DNA of 64,000 bases, taken from positions 1 through 64,000 of the forward strand of contig JAXGGA010005583.1 of the NCBI GenBank assembly GCA_038373865.1, in the 5' to 3' direction. The stretch comes from Uloborus plumipes. Taxonomy: Eukaryota; Arthropoda; Arachnida; Araneae; Uloboridae. A program made the translations under genes and the position numbers. Below the pieces are notes generated by a model. That model worked only from the letters and a program-made list of their open reading frames with translations, was not told the DNA's origin and ran no database searches. This document shows positions 25,400 through 36,159 of the stretch, piece by piece; position 1 is the stretch's first letter, and each line of letters opens with the position of its first letter.

Positions 25400-25651
25400 A
25401 TGTATGTTAAAAGATGGCATTATTTAAAGATTTTTTCTCAGGTGAGTTTCGTTTGTCTTAAGGTAAGACTTGTTCAAAGCAAGCTCTCCTTCAGAATAAC
25501 TATCTTAGGTCTACATCAGCAGCCTGCAACATTTTTTTCAAGTTTGTTCTTCCTAAAACTTTTTGGTGGTGGTTCACATCACCTCTACTTCCGATATCGA
25601 TTTTCCTCATACCGCAGTAAATTAAAACATACAAAATGGATCGATTCATAA
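25400..25651 (+). CDS. Candidate first exon / open frame with consensus donor
   Basis: An 83-codon frame starts MYVKRWHYLKIFSQ and runs straight through CTCAG/GTGAGT at 25442, a perfect vertebrate- and insect-type 5' splice consensus. An overlapping ATG at 25414 (MALFKDFFS, with A at -3 and G at +4) would also end at that donor. Two readings are possible: a short first coding exon ending at 25441, or an unspliced chance ORF of 83 aa. The following TTAA MITE begins 23 bp after the frame ends. No homology recognised. Confidence 0.22.
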   Translation: MYVKRWHYLKIFSQVSFVCLKVRLVQSKLSFRITILGLHQQPATFFSSLFFLKLFGGGSHHLYFRYRFSSYRSKLKHTKWIDS

Positions 25652-25673
25652 CGAATATTCCAATGCACCTTAA

Positions 25674-25898
25674 CCCGTTACTGCCCAGTGATCTAATTAC
25701 ATATCACCTCTTTTCAGACTCCTCACTGAAAATTTTACCTTTTTATCATTTCTTATTCTTCTTGGCTGGTTTTCTATTGAATATTGGTTCAATAGGAAAC
25801 CAGTCAGAAATGAGAATAAGAAATGATAAAAAGGTATAATTTCAGTGAAGGATTCTGAAAAGAGATGATCTATAAATAGATCACTGGGCAGTAACGAG
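25674..25898. mobile_element. piggyBac-like palindromic MITE
   Basis: TTAA flanks each side (25670-25673 and 25899-25902). The left terminus is CCCGTTACTGCCCAGTGATC and the right is its complement with one mismatch (CTCGTTACTG). The arms of about 110 bp pair almost end to end around a centre near TATTGGTTCAATA, so the element is a near-complete hairpin of 225 bp. TTAA targets and CCC ends are the piggyBac signature. Reading frames on both strands here are products of the palindrome, not genes. Confidence 0.82.
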
Positions 25899-26970
25899 TT
25901 AATATTTAAACTGTCATACCCCAGATTATCTCGGGCACAGTACTCATGTTCCAAAATGTCACGATCGAGTATTACTCGGGGTAATTTTTTGTTGAGGGCA
26001 TCGTAATGTTATACCCGAATATATTTCGAAAGAAGGTTATCCTGTTTCATCGTCATCTCTTTGTCAAACCCGAAAGTGTTTGTTCTGTCTGAAGAAAATG
26101 TTCTGTCTCGGGAAACGTTAATTTGAGCTCAAATTAATTCATCAAAATAACTTGACAGCTAGAAGGTTAATCTTTTTAACGTTTTTCTTGACGCTGAAAT
26201 CAACCGTTTTAATACGCTTTCAAGAATACTGTAATATAAGAATTGCTATCTGCGTGACTAAAATTTTCGTAGTTAGTCACTTGGTAAAACGTGAGCAATA
26301 GGTTGTTAACCACTGGTTCAAAATTGTCATTATATATCCACTGATGAAATTTATTCCCAGTAACATGCAATGCAAAATATGTCGTTCAGCTCAACGGAAC
26401 TCATGCAAAAGACTGATTTATCCTCTGGTACAGAATAAACCCAGAACGATTTCCTTCATGGTGCTATGCAATGAGGCATCTAAAATCTCTGAATTGTATT
26501 CTTGCCAAAAGAAAAATCGCAAAGAATGCATTTAGTCATTTAGCCTGCCGTGGCACTGTTGAGAGAAAAAGGTCGGAAAAAAGTCTTTCTCCGTTATTTT
26601 TTTACTGCGCTGAAATGTAAGCAATGTCGCGGTAACCTAGAGAAGAAAGGATGCCAAGATGTGTCAGTAAGCCAGATTACTCAGTGAAAGGGTGTTTGTA
26701 TCTATTGCATCTTCTCCATTGTGTACCGAGCGCTGAAGTATTTATCTCCAAATTATTCGAGACTAATGCATTAAGCCCTAATTAAACATTTGTAACCGAG
26801 TCCCGAGATGAAAGTTGTCTCCGAATTCGCTTGACATTTTTGACAAATGAGTGCGGAGACATGTCTTTAAGGGAAAAAAAATCTAGTTTCAGTGAAATGA
26901 GAAGTATTTTTAAATAGTTTATTTTCGATTCAAAGAGAGGGTACGCTTAAAAGATAAGTGCTTAATTTCA

Positions 26971-26986
26971 TACCGAGTACTCGGTA
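26971..26986. repeat. 16-bp perfect palindrome TACCGAGTACTCGGTA
   Basis: An isolated perfect palindrome followed by a degenerate repeat of the same theme (AGCACTCGGC near 27022). Possibly a relic transposon end or a dimeric protein site; no further support. Confidence 0.4.
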
Positions 26987-27127
26987 TATACTCCTGTACT
27001 CAACCAATATACTAGCCCGAAGCACTCGGCAGAAATCCATCAACTTTAAAGTTTTATGTTATTTCTAAAGCATTTAAAACTGATTTTGATTGCTCTTTTG
27101 CATAAGTTTCATTCTACCCGTGTATCC

Positions 27128-27166
27128 AATGGTCCATTTTTTCTACCAATGGTCCATTTTTTAACA
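27128..27166 (+). repeat. Short tandem duplication
   Basis: CCAATGGTCCATTTTTT occurs twice in a row with a 4-nt spacer (CTAC/CTA). A simple local duplication. Confidence 0.6.
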
Positions 27167-28089
27167 CGAGTGAAACACGGTGCTCAACAATTATCTGTAC
27201 ACATAACATTCATTATAGTTTGAGAGTGATAATTTCGAAAAAAAGGAAGTAAATTTAAAATATTTTATTTTCGAAGCAGCAGAAATCGTTGCAAATGCTC
27301 TACATTTTTGATAAATTATGACAGAGATGAAAAATCTGAGTTTTTCTTTGCGAAAATGATTATTATCATTTTTCGTTTTAGTTTCTTATAATGAGTTTTA
27401 TCGAACTTAAGGAAAAAAAATTAACAGTGCATATTTTCAAAATCATTTGTTTAAAAATGAGTGCTTTTGTATGGTATTGTGTATACAGTGTTACACTATC
27501 AACTTATATCTACGGATTCGAGATCTCAAATTGTGTGATATTTTGTTGGAATTTAGCTCTACAATTGTATTTCTTGCTTTTGTGCATTTAAACTATACGT
27601 AAAAAGTGTTCTATTTAGTTTTTCTTTTTTTTGTAAAAGTCACTAATATTTGAAATTCACTAAAACATTCTACCTTGACGTTTGATTTTTTTCCTTCTTT
27701 TAACAGAACATATTATAGTATAAGAGAAATATTACGTTAACAAAATATTTTAACTAATAAAAATGTATCTAAGAAAGGATTCGAAAGATAATTGATGGAG
27801 AAAAAAAGCTGATGTAATAATACCCATGATGGTAGTGGAATTTGTTTTCGAACAAGCTTTTAGTTAAGATTATGATTAAATTTCAAATAGAGCTCGCAAC
27901 CGTCACTCGCATTGTTGTCATTCTGCCTTCAGCATTTTGCAGTAGTAAAATAGTATTTACACAAATGTTTATAGAAACGATCTTGCGTATTTTGCTTTAG
28001 CTATGGTGTTTCCGTTTTTTTTCAAGACATTTCTTTGTTTCTTTATGGAATAAAAGAACTATTTAAGGGCTAATTATAAACTTAAAAAC

Positions 28090-28381
28090 CATAATTGATA
28101 GATTGCAAATTTTTAATCCAACGTTTTTTTAGCACTAATAAGCAGGATACTGCAGACACGTGTTTCGGCGTTACAAGGAACGCCTTTTCAATGCGAAAAA
28201 TTGGGAGACCATCCGACCATGCATCCATAAACTCCCAATTTTTCGCCTTTAAAAAGGCGTTCCTTGTAACGCTGAAACACGTGTCTGCAGTATCCATGCT
28301 TATTAGTGCTAAAAAACGTTGGATTAAAAATTTACAATTTATAATTTGCACTAAGATAACCATTTTCTTCATAATTGATAG
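28090..28381. mobile_element. Long near-palindromic foldback element
   Basis: Two arms of about 110-120 bp pair closely around a short centre near 28215-28235. They share the blocks AATCCAACGTTTTTT, ACTGCAGACACGTGTTTC and GTTACAAGGAACGCC. Because both arms are open in matched frames, each strand shows a ~96-codon frame; these are mirror artefacts of the hairpin. The identical 12-mer CATAATTGATAG occurs at both extremities (28090-28101 and 28370-28381) and may be a target duplication or part of the element. The family is not recognised. Confidence 0.7.
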
Positions 28382-29414
28382 CTTCTAAAAATTTTTTAAG
28401 TTACCGTTAAACTCTAAACAACTAAACCGCTTTATTTTGTGATTAGTACTACTTTTACATTGTTTTTGAATTGTAGGAGATGCTCTAAATTCAAAGTATT
28501 ATTTTTAGTATAACTTTATGTTATGTACACAATATTTACATTCAGTATTTGCTTCAATAATTATAGAAAAATAATCTGGGACACTTCCCTGCTACTCATT
28601 ACTAGATTTGTGGATCTAACATTGATGTATTTTACAAAGCCTGAATTTAGACCAAGCTAAGAAGCATTAACACATACTAACTAGAAGACGGTAGAAAAGT
28701 AGAAAGAAATGAAATTATTGTTATCATTTTTATTTATCATTTTTATATTATCTTTATTTTTACTTATCTTAATAACTTCACTGAGGAGACTTTCGAAATA
28801 ATTTATACGTTTAGAAAGCAGTAGCGATACAACCCCCGTAGCCGTTAGATGAACATAACTATAAAATACCTTATGTGTCTTTGAACACTTAAGAGCCTCT
28901 GATGTCATGGGGCACGTCGCAATTGCGATAGTTGCGATATGATAAATTTGCTACTTATAACACTGCACGGATTTATAAAAAAATCCAAATCTTTGAACTT
29001 ATTCCTGCTGATTTTTCTGTAAAATGACCCAATTCATACAAATATGACGGCCGATTTCTTTATCGATCTGCACTTTTTAAAAATGGCGCCTTGCATTTTT
29101 TTTTCTAGTTTCATAGCCATTGTTTTTATTTGGTGGGGAAGGGTGTGTCGGACTCTCTGAGTCCCTGAGAAAAAAAATCATATTGTAAACAATTAAAAAT
29201 CTCGGAAAAAAAAAAATCTTGGAAACACTGCATGCTGCATAAGAGTCGCACAGCTAATCTTCAGTGAGAAAAGTTTCTACGTTACTTATATAGATTCAAG
29301 TAACATTCACAAATGTAATTCAGCTTGAAAGTACAATTAAGTATGCCCATACTATAACATTAATGTATATTAACATTTCTGGGAATGAACTAACTCCATT
29401 TTTTGTCACTTCTA

Positions 29415-29795
29415 CAATGTAAAAATTTAATGTTGTTTTTACAGTATAATACAGATAATTTTATAGTAATAAACTGGGAACATGGCTAATTTTAGTGTAA
29501 TGAACTGTAAAATTGCTAATTTTACAGTACTAAAGTGCAAAATAACAAATTTACAGTGCATTACCGTGCATTTTGTAGTTTTAAACTGGAACCTCTGCTG
29601 CCAGTATTATACTGTTGATTTTATAGAACAATACAGTTAAATTTTATAGGAATAAACTGTCAAATTGCTAACTTTACAATAAAAAACGTAAAATTTCTAA
29701 TTTTAGAGTTTATTATTACTGTGTATTTTAGTTTTAAGTTGAAACCTGGGCTGCCAGTATTATACTGTAAAAACAACAGTTCATTTTTTACAGTG
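29415..29795. mobile_element. TA-flanked CACTG-ended MITE
   Basis: Inverted termini of about 40 bp: CAATGTAAAAATTTAATG on the left and CACTGTAAAAAATGAACTG in reverse complement on the right, both followed by TTGTTTTTACAGTATAATAC. TA lies just outside both ends (29413-29414 and 29796-29797). The interior contains two diverged copies of a ~170-bp segment (TGCCAGTATTATACTGT recurs near 29600 and 29751). The superfamily is not certain; a TA target favours Tc1/mariner. Confidence 0.65.
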
Positions 29796-29799
29796 TAGT

Positions 29800-32157
29800 T
29801 TTTTTTTACAACGTGCTGCAATTTCCTTGTTTAAATGCATCTCTGATATGTACTTACTTGATGTTAACTGAATGTATTTGGACTTAGTAATGGAATCAAA
29901 CGTCTTACAAAACTCATACACACGTATGATATTTTATGTTTACGAATATAAAATACCTGCATTTAAAGCTCAGAAAGAATTCAAAACAACCCAAAAATAT
30001 TGAAACCTGAAAGCATTTTCATTTCTTTTACCAAACGCATCAGAAAATCATAAGCTAGCTTTTCTCCTTCGAGCAGTATTTTTAGCTCAAATAAAGTATC
30101 TTAAAATTTCAAGCGTTATTTACTTTCACGACGAACAGTTTATTGCATGAGATCAATAAGACACTAAACGCCATTCACGGGTAATATATTTGAAGAGAGA
30201 CTATCGCCGTGAAAAGCGCATCCTACAAATCGATAAGGAATTGGGGTTGAACTGAATATAAACAAGCGGATTATTATGCTGATAAATTTCATGAAATTTG
30301 TATCGTGAGTAAAGTGTATGATTAAATTCAATGCCGATATGAAAATGGAAACGTAATTTTCGAATTGCTTTCTGTGCTGTTGAAATATTTATATTTGTGT
30401 CAAAGCGCAGACATAGGCATTCTTTAGGGATTTTTTTTCTTACTAATGCGAGGGAGTTTTTAAAAAATGGTATATGTTTTGCCATTTATTTTATGCAATC
30501 ATTTATTTTTCTTATAAAAGGGTAATTTTGAGCACACATTTCGTCTTCTATTGAAAAAATGAAGTAAGGTAAGTATTTTGATGTTGATTATATAGACAAT
30601 ATTAGAGCAAAATTTTCATTGAAAGGACAAGGCTAATGGGATATGAAATTCAGTACTAGTATGTTATATAATTAATACGTAAAAATAAATGTATTTTTTT
30701 TACGTATTCAGAATCAATGATGTAATGAGGAAGCCTCAAACTATTGATTTAAGAAACAAAACATAAATTATTTGTGGTCAATCGCATTGATTTGTGTATT
30801 GCTAATTGTACCTATGTTTAACATCTTTTGGAAAAAAATAATTTTCATTCTAAGTCAAATATTATAATACGTTTCCATACTAACTGTGAAAAAAAAAATA
30901 ATAATTTAGTGTATAGCAAAAATTTATTTCATTTCTTGCAATCTTCAGCAGTTTTAACTCCGTGACTTTTAAAATATTTAAATTGTGTCACCATTTATTA
31001 TATAACTAAATTATTGCAAACTAATAAAGAGATTTTGACATTTTTCAGAATTAAAAAAAAAAAACCGTGAAGCCACCAAGCGAATCAGATATTTATTTCA
31101 CTAGCAACTTTTCATATAGTACTGTCAGCGTAAAAGTAGAGGAATTTGATCAGCATACAAAGTGATTACATTAAAAACACTTGTACGACTTAACGTTACT
31201 CCAAATATCTTTCAGTGTAGATATCGAGACCCTTTTAATTAATTCATTGCTGTAGGTATCGAAACCAAGTTTGTAGATTGTGAATCGGTGGACAGGACAA
31301 GTAAGCCAATTTGCAGGATTTACAGAGATAACGTACATGGCACAAGCATTGGAAAGACATCTATAGTTTAGCTGTCGGACATCGAAATACTGATACTCCT
31401 CATTATCTTAACAAGATGAAACGATATTAGTTAGACAGTATAATTTCTGCTACGTGCAAATAGTAAAATGTGTATTACTTTCAATTTTATGCATTATTAT
31501 ATCGAATTTAGTTAATTATCTATTTAATCAGAGCTTCCGAAAATCCAAACCTCTACGTAATCTATCCAGAAAATTATTAACTTGGCGACGTCGCCCCCCC
31601 CCCCTTAAAAAACTGATTTGATACATTTTTCATTTTGCTTTAATTTATTGTTCTATATATATTTTCTTACAGCTCTTGTCTAATTTCAATTATCTAACAT
31701 TATTATTTTAGCCTACTAAAGTAATAATCGATTCAAAACTCAATTAGATGTTAAACATGTGCTAAAAGCACGATTTCTGTGGGGTTTGCTGCTCCCCGCG
31801 TGAATGCAAACAAGAACTTTTTATTCCATACAAATGTGCTTTCGTTTTGAATAAAATACCGTTACTCGCCCTTCAATTTCAACGATTTTTGACGTTAGCA
31901 GGATAACGCTGCGGCACCTCTTAACTCGAGGATAGCAGAGGAGGGGAACTGGGGGGGGGGCGAGTGCTTTCCATGAAGTTTTTTTTCTTACATGTTTACA
32001 CACTTTCCTTTTCTTTGTTCCTTTTTTTTTGTTTTGTTTAGTCATGTTTATAATAATCTTGAAATTTCTGAGTAGTTTTTATTCCTACTGCATTTCTAGC
32101 CTACTTTCCCGTTAAAAATAAAAGAGACGAAAAAAGCATTAAAATTGGCTTAATGCA
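29800..32157. other. AT-rich stretch
   Basis: Two weak frames are noted: 30201-30485 on the minus strand (94 codons, MAKHIPFFKNSLALVRKKIP) and 31243-31371 on the plus strand (43 codons, VGIETKFVDCESVDRTSKPI, with a possible donor ACAA/GTAAGC inside). Neither has enough support. A C run lies at 31595 and a G run at 31951. Confidence 0.4.
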
Positions 32158-32198
32158 TCTAAAAAATATCGCCAAGTCCAAAAAATATCGCCAAGTAA
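32158..32198 (+). repeat. Short tandem duplication near repeat R
   Basis: AAAAAATATCGCCAAGT is repeated with a CC spacer about 90 bp before the GTCG tail of repeat R. It may mark the outer edge of that element. Confidence 0.45.
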
Positions 32199-32286
32199 AA
32201 AAAAAGTCAAAAAGAAACAAAAAAATGAAATAACTATCGAAAAATTAAAAATTTGAAAGTAGGGTATTGTTATGGGGAATTTGTGC

Positions 32287-33225
32287 GTCGGTCGGTCTGT
32301 CTGTCTGTCTGTCCCCCCCTAATAACTTTTGAATGAACATTCCGATTTGGACAAACTTTTTTTTGTTGGAAAGATCTCGGCGAGTACAGCTCATTCCCAT
32401 ATCTGATTTTTTGATTTGAACAATTTTTGGTTCAACTTTGAGCCGTTCAAATAACCGGTCCCGCGATACTAACTTTTTAATGAACAGTCCGATTTGAACA
32501 AACTTTTTTTTGTTGGAAAGAACTTTTCAAGGATACTTCATTCCCGTACTTACATTTCCGATTTGAACAATTTTTCGTTCAACATTAAACCGCTCAAGCA
32601 AGCTGTCACCCCTAATAACTTTTGAGTAAACTTTCCGAAAAAAAAAATGACTGACTGTGCAGACGATTTTTTGTTTATTTATTCATTTGTTTTATTGAAT
32701 TTATTATTATCATTATTATTATTATTATTTTTGGCAGACGATTTTTTTTGTAACAAAAATGTTTCATTCACGAGGGCATTTTATTCTTTATTTATATTTA
32801 ACGACTGGCAACGGATTAAAAATGAAATTTGAGACATTTTATCAACGGACGAGTTTTTTTTTTCTTTTTTTTTTCTTTATTTTTTTTCTTTCTTTGATAA
32901 AATGTGTTTTGATGTACTTTGTACTTTTAATTTTTTTTTGAAAACAATTGAGGAATTTTTCTACGGAAGAACTGTAACAGTTACATTCTTTAAAAGGTGC
33001 GACAAAGCTTTATTTATTCATTTATTTACTTTTTATGTGTCTATTTCATCTGATGAGAGGGGTATATTTTGCTTTTAGAAATCAGCTTCAAGTGCTAAAA
33101 AGGTATGTTTGACATAATTTTTAGTCTTAGATAATCAAGAGAATAATGATCAGATGCTAGAATGCCGATGTCGATGTACGGGAAAGTAGGCTCGTTTAGT
33201 TCTTGACAGAACTTCTTGTTTAAAC
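32287..33225 (-). repeat. Dispersed repeat family R, left copy
   Basis: This segment is repeated in inverted orientation at 62588-64000. Read on the minus strand it runs from a 41-codon coding-like tail (NKKFCQELNEPTFPYI...) through a conserved 3' flank (CTCATCAGATGAAATAGACAC), an A-rich stretch, and the motif CAGACGATTTTTTG given twice. It then has about two and a half ~147-bp modules with a GATTTGAACAA/CGTTCAA core, and ends in (GTCG/GTCT)n at 32287-32315. It lacks about 1.5 modules plus ~140 bp that are present in the other copy. Class unknown; no reverse transcriptase or transposase is visible. Confidence 0.75.
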
Positions 33226-33280
33226 TAATTTTTAACTTTAACCTAGTGTAGAAGTGTTCAAGATTATTTGGATCTGCCAT
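33095..33280 (-). CDS. Hypothetical 61-aa ORF; C-terminal part shared with repeat R
   Basis: ATG at 33280 opens MADPNNLEHFYTRLKLKISL and the frame ends at 33095 after IMSNIPF. Residues 21-61 (from NKKFCQELNEPTFPYIDIGI) are repeated in the right copy of repeat R with five mostly conservative changes (Asp/Glu, Leu/Val, His/Gln, Arg/Lys, Phe/Leu) and the same stop position. The first 20 residues are unique to this locus. The flank beyond the stop is also conserved between copies, so the conservation does not prove coding. An X-box-like site lies about 55 bp upstream and a short divergent frame starts beyond it. The composition is protein-like, but no family is recognised. It could be a small gene, a terminal exon or part of an unclassified element. 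Confidence 0.35.
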   Translation of the reverse strand: MADPNNLEHFYTRLKLKISLNKKFCQELNEPTFPYIDIGILASDHYSLDYLRLKIMSNIPF

Positions 33281-33332
33281 TAATTTGCAATTTAATCGGG
33301 GTTCAATGATATCTTACCCTATAGTATCTTGA

Positions 33333-33346
33333 TTACCATGGTTACG
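33333..33346. promoter_or_regulatory. RFX X-box-like palindrome
   Basis: On the minus strand it reads GTAACCATGGTAAT, one base from the ideal GTAACCATGGTAAC X-box half-site pair bound by RFX factors. It lies 53 bp upstream of the ATG at 33280 (minus) and 83 bp upstream of a plus-strand ATG at 33429, so it could act on both. A functional role is inference. Confidence 0.35.
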
Positions 33347-33428
33347 CACTGTTTATGCACAAAACAACTACTGAGCAATATTTTTTGGAACTCGACATTT
33401 GGCAATAGAGCATTGCTTTTGCAGTTAT

Positions 33429-33533
33429 ATGGCGTCAAACAAGGCCACTAACAGTCAACGTTTTACCAGAAAGCTAAAGAAAGAACGAATGCAGAACTCG
33501 AAACAACTAAAACAAACTAAGTCACAATTATAA
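33429..33533 (+). CDS. Hypothetical 34-aa ORF, divergent from 33280
   Basis: ATG-initiated frame beginning MASNKATNSQRFTRKLKKER, basic and rich in Lys, Gln and Ser, ending at TAA 33531-33533. A good 3' splice signal (GCATTGCTTTTGCAG) sits 8 bases upstream, so the ATG may belong to a second exon. It faces away from the minus-strand frame at 33280 across a ~150-bp gap holding an X-box-like motif. The composition is unlike random AT-rich sequence, but the frame is too short to call a gene. Confidence 0.25.
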   Translation: MASNKATNSQRFTRKLKKERMQNSKQLKQTKSQL

Positions 33534-34183
33534 TATTTCAAAAACGTTAAAAAGCTAAGAATAACTGCTTTTTAAATAAAACAAAACGCTAATATTTCTT
33601 TTGCTCTTCTGACATCAGTAAAAAAAAAGAAATAAAAAAACTCGGCACCGTAATGAGAACAAATAATGTTACTTTTAAAAATAATTCCACCGCACATTGT
33701 GAGATTTTGCTTATCTTTTAGAAATCTATACTGATATTATTTGTAACCATTTTATACTCGAAGCAAAGTTTAAAGTAAAACTCAAACTGTCCATAAAGAA
33801 TGATTTCACATCATGTTTATCCCTGGACACTCGATCACAGATGTCTTCTTGAAAGTTATAAATTCTCCAGAAATATATTATCCGTGAAAGGCATTCTCAA
33901 GTCCTGACATAGAGTATATGATCCCCCACCAAAATAAATAATGCCTCAAATATGTCAAGTTGTTTCATTGAGTGCTGTATCGACTCGTGATGAAGAAGTA
34001 TTTTATGGTAAAGATAAGATGCGGTTCAGTTTTATCTTTAGAGAAATTTTACGCTCGGTAAATAGTTGATGCAGTTTCACAACCATAAATACTCTTTTTT
34101 TTTCGATCCCGCCTTTTTCATTCATTACTATTTCAGTAATTTAAACTGCTGTGTAGGCTGTGAATAGTGCACACATGTTTAAC

Positions 34184-34230
34184 CCATTAACGCCTAGCGT
34201 CCCTTTTTAGGGACGGTCAAAAAAAGGGTC
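34184..34230 (+). mobile_element. Solo piggyBac-like terminus
   Basis: TTAACCCATTAACGCC is followed by a small hairpin GTCCCTTTTTAGGGAC. The TTAA-CCC start matches a piggyBac-type end, but no complementary GGG-TTAA end was found within the next several hundred bases. A similar AAGGGACGATTTTT stretch near 34561 could be a relic. Probably a truncated copy. Confidence 0.3.
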
Positions 34231-34739
34231 TCAATTTCCCCAAAATGAACATTTCAACCAAATAATAGTGTTCAATTAGTACCTTGGTACTGTTTCATAT
34301 CATTATTAACAGATTGTAGCATTTTACTATTGTAAAGTGTGCTCTGAAACAGTTTTAATATAATCTTTATCAAAAATTACATCATTCACAATCTCAAAAA
34401 AAAAAAAGCTAAGTTTTCAAAGTTATTCCCAGCTTCCCTGTTTATGTTAATTGCTGATTTTATATCTTCTCATAAAATGTCTTTTTAAATAGTATATCGT
34501 AGGCAGAAAAAAAATTTTAGTAAAAAAAGTGTGTACCCTCTGGGATCTATCGGAACTTTTAAGGGACGATTTTTCTTTCCTTAATAAAAAAAATATTTTT
34601 TACATGATATTTTTTATTTTATTTTTCCTGTCCATTAAACACTGTTTGTAACCATTATACAAAATATATTTGGAAAACAAAATGTCAGGCATTAATGATT
34701 TAATATAGGTATTAATTTTAGGAATTAATAACAGGAAAA

Positions 34740-34940
34740 GGGGTATCGGTGGCTCAGAGGTAGAAGCTTCACTTCGAAAGTAAGAGGTTGTGGGTTCAAT
34801 TCCCAGTGGAGCCTTGGCCGTTATTTCCGCTCTCTCTTTCTCTAATGTAAATCTTTTTTGTGTCGTCTTATATATGTTAATAAAGACATCCAACCTCTCG
34901 AGTCAATGGTACGCCCCTGCATAGTGATTGTTAATGAATC
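34740..34940 (+). repeat. tRNA-derived SINE, copy 1
   Basis: The head carries a pol III A box (GTGGCTCAGAGGTAG, about 34749-34763) and B box (GGTTCAATTCC, 34793-34803) with tRNA-like spacing. The acceptor ends do not pair, so it is not a tRNA gene. A unique body follows, then a tail with AACCTCTCGAGTCAATGG. Flanking AATAACAGGAAAA (about 34727-34739) and AATAACAGAAAAA (about 34941-34953) look like a target site duplication of about 13 bp. It must rely on LINE proteins supplied elsewhere. Confidence 0.75.
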
Positions 34941-34954
34941 AATAACAGAAAAAA

Positions 34955-36150
34955 ATATTTAAAATGCAGAATAATATTTTCTTACTCTCGATTATTGTAA
35001 GTTCTTTCTTCAAAAACACCACGAGAATGAGAATAATTATAACTTAGTTAATAGTTAAAGTAATTCAACTCCGTGTGCATTGCTATGACTTTCATAATTT
35101 AGCTCGACAAGAAGCATCACAGATTATATATATGTAAACCGTAGCCCTATCACGGCAGGAAATTTAGAGCCCCATAGTATACAAGTGATTGCAAAAAATA
35201 TTAATCTTGTAGCGTTTTTTTTTTTTTTTTTCATTGAAATAATTATAGTCTCCATTATTTTTTTTAACGACAATCCTTAGCAGCATGTAAAAGAAAATGT
35301 GTTTTTTCTAATGTGTTTTTTTCAGACATTATTCATGATCTCTTTGGCTGTTTACCTTAGTTTTTTTCTATTCAATTATTTATTACAGTAATTAAAGTAA
35401 AATACTTTTTCGAAAATAAGACTCCGTTGGTAAACAAAAGTTTCACTTCAGATAAGGAATTGAACTTTACAGGAATGAACATGTTTAAAAAATAAATGAT
35501 AAGTATCAATAATGCATCTACAGATTAATGTATTAATGAATTATATAAATCAATGCAACTTTAGTAACAATTTTAATAGAATTGCTTACTTTTCTTGTTA
35601 CGTTATTTAATAATCAAGCTTTCATGAACCGGCTTGTTGAGTTTGCTTTTGCGTATAGGTAAAATTCAAAGAAGCTTAGTAAGTGAAAATTTATCTTTTG
35701 CAATAAATTACTTACCTTATTTTATATTAATGCATTGTGAGTGTGTAGTTTCTGAAGTAATATTCATCATCTTTTAACGCCTTTAAGCCATATTTTCACT
35801 AATTCTTCCATACCAGGACAATAATAATGTATCATGAGGATTAAGACGATGCGTTTATGTGATTCTATAAACCTTCACCATTGCCAAAGCAGATAAGTTT
35901 TCTTACTTCGACGGCGTGTCGGTTTAAGTCGGAACGCACACAGCAAAGTTCTCCATTTATCTTAGTTTGACTGCTCTTTTTTAATAAGTCCACGTGACAT
36001 GCCTCGCATCAGAATTAAATACTAATGCACGATAAACAAGTCTAAATGCTGGCTATTTTATTGCTCAGATTTCGCATTTCATTTAAAAGCGCAAACCATA
36101 GTAGTAGGTTGCAAATATTCATATTTGTCAAATATTGGATACCTTACTTT
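34955..36150. other. AT-rich stretch
   Basis: No gene or repeat recognised. T run at about 35216-35231. Confidence 0.5.
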
Positions 36151-36159
36151 ACACCCTAC

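Larger units (their letters stand above)
25905..28080. other. Mixed stretch with possible conserved non-coding block
   Basis: The 26560-26870 interval has balanced composition, several TAAT motifs (GACTAATGCATTAAG, CCTAATTAAAC) and no clear open frame, which is the texture of a regulatory block. The frame 26344-26535 (MKFIPSNMQCKICRSAQRNS) has no splice or homology support. The rest is AT-rich. Confidence 0.35.

Noticed and set aside
25636..25954. Overlapping frames of 67 and 85 codons
   Set aside because: They lie within and around the TTAA hairpin element; the similarity of the two proteins comes from the inverted arms.
28082..28388. Overlapping 96-97-codon frames on both strands
   Set aside because: Mirror products of a near-perfect palindrome rather than independent genes.
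30201..30485. 94-codon minus-strand ATG frame
   Set aside because: Within the chance range for 64 kb of AT-rich sequence; no domain, splice site or neighbour support.
31243..31371. 43-codon open segment after a TGTAG acceptor-like site
   Set aside because: The acceptor is weak and the only good donor would leave a 45-bp exon; not convincing.
34749..34811. tRNA gene
   Set aside because: A and B boxes are present but the acceptor arm does not pair and a SINE body follows.
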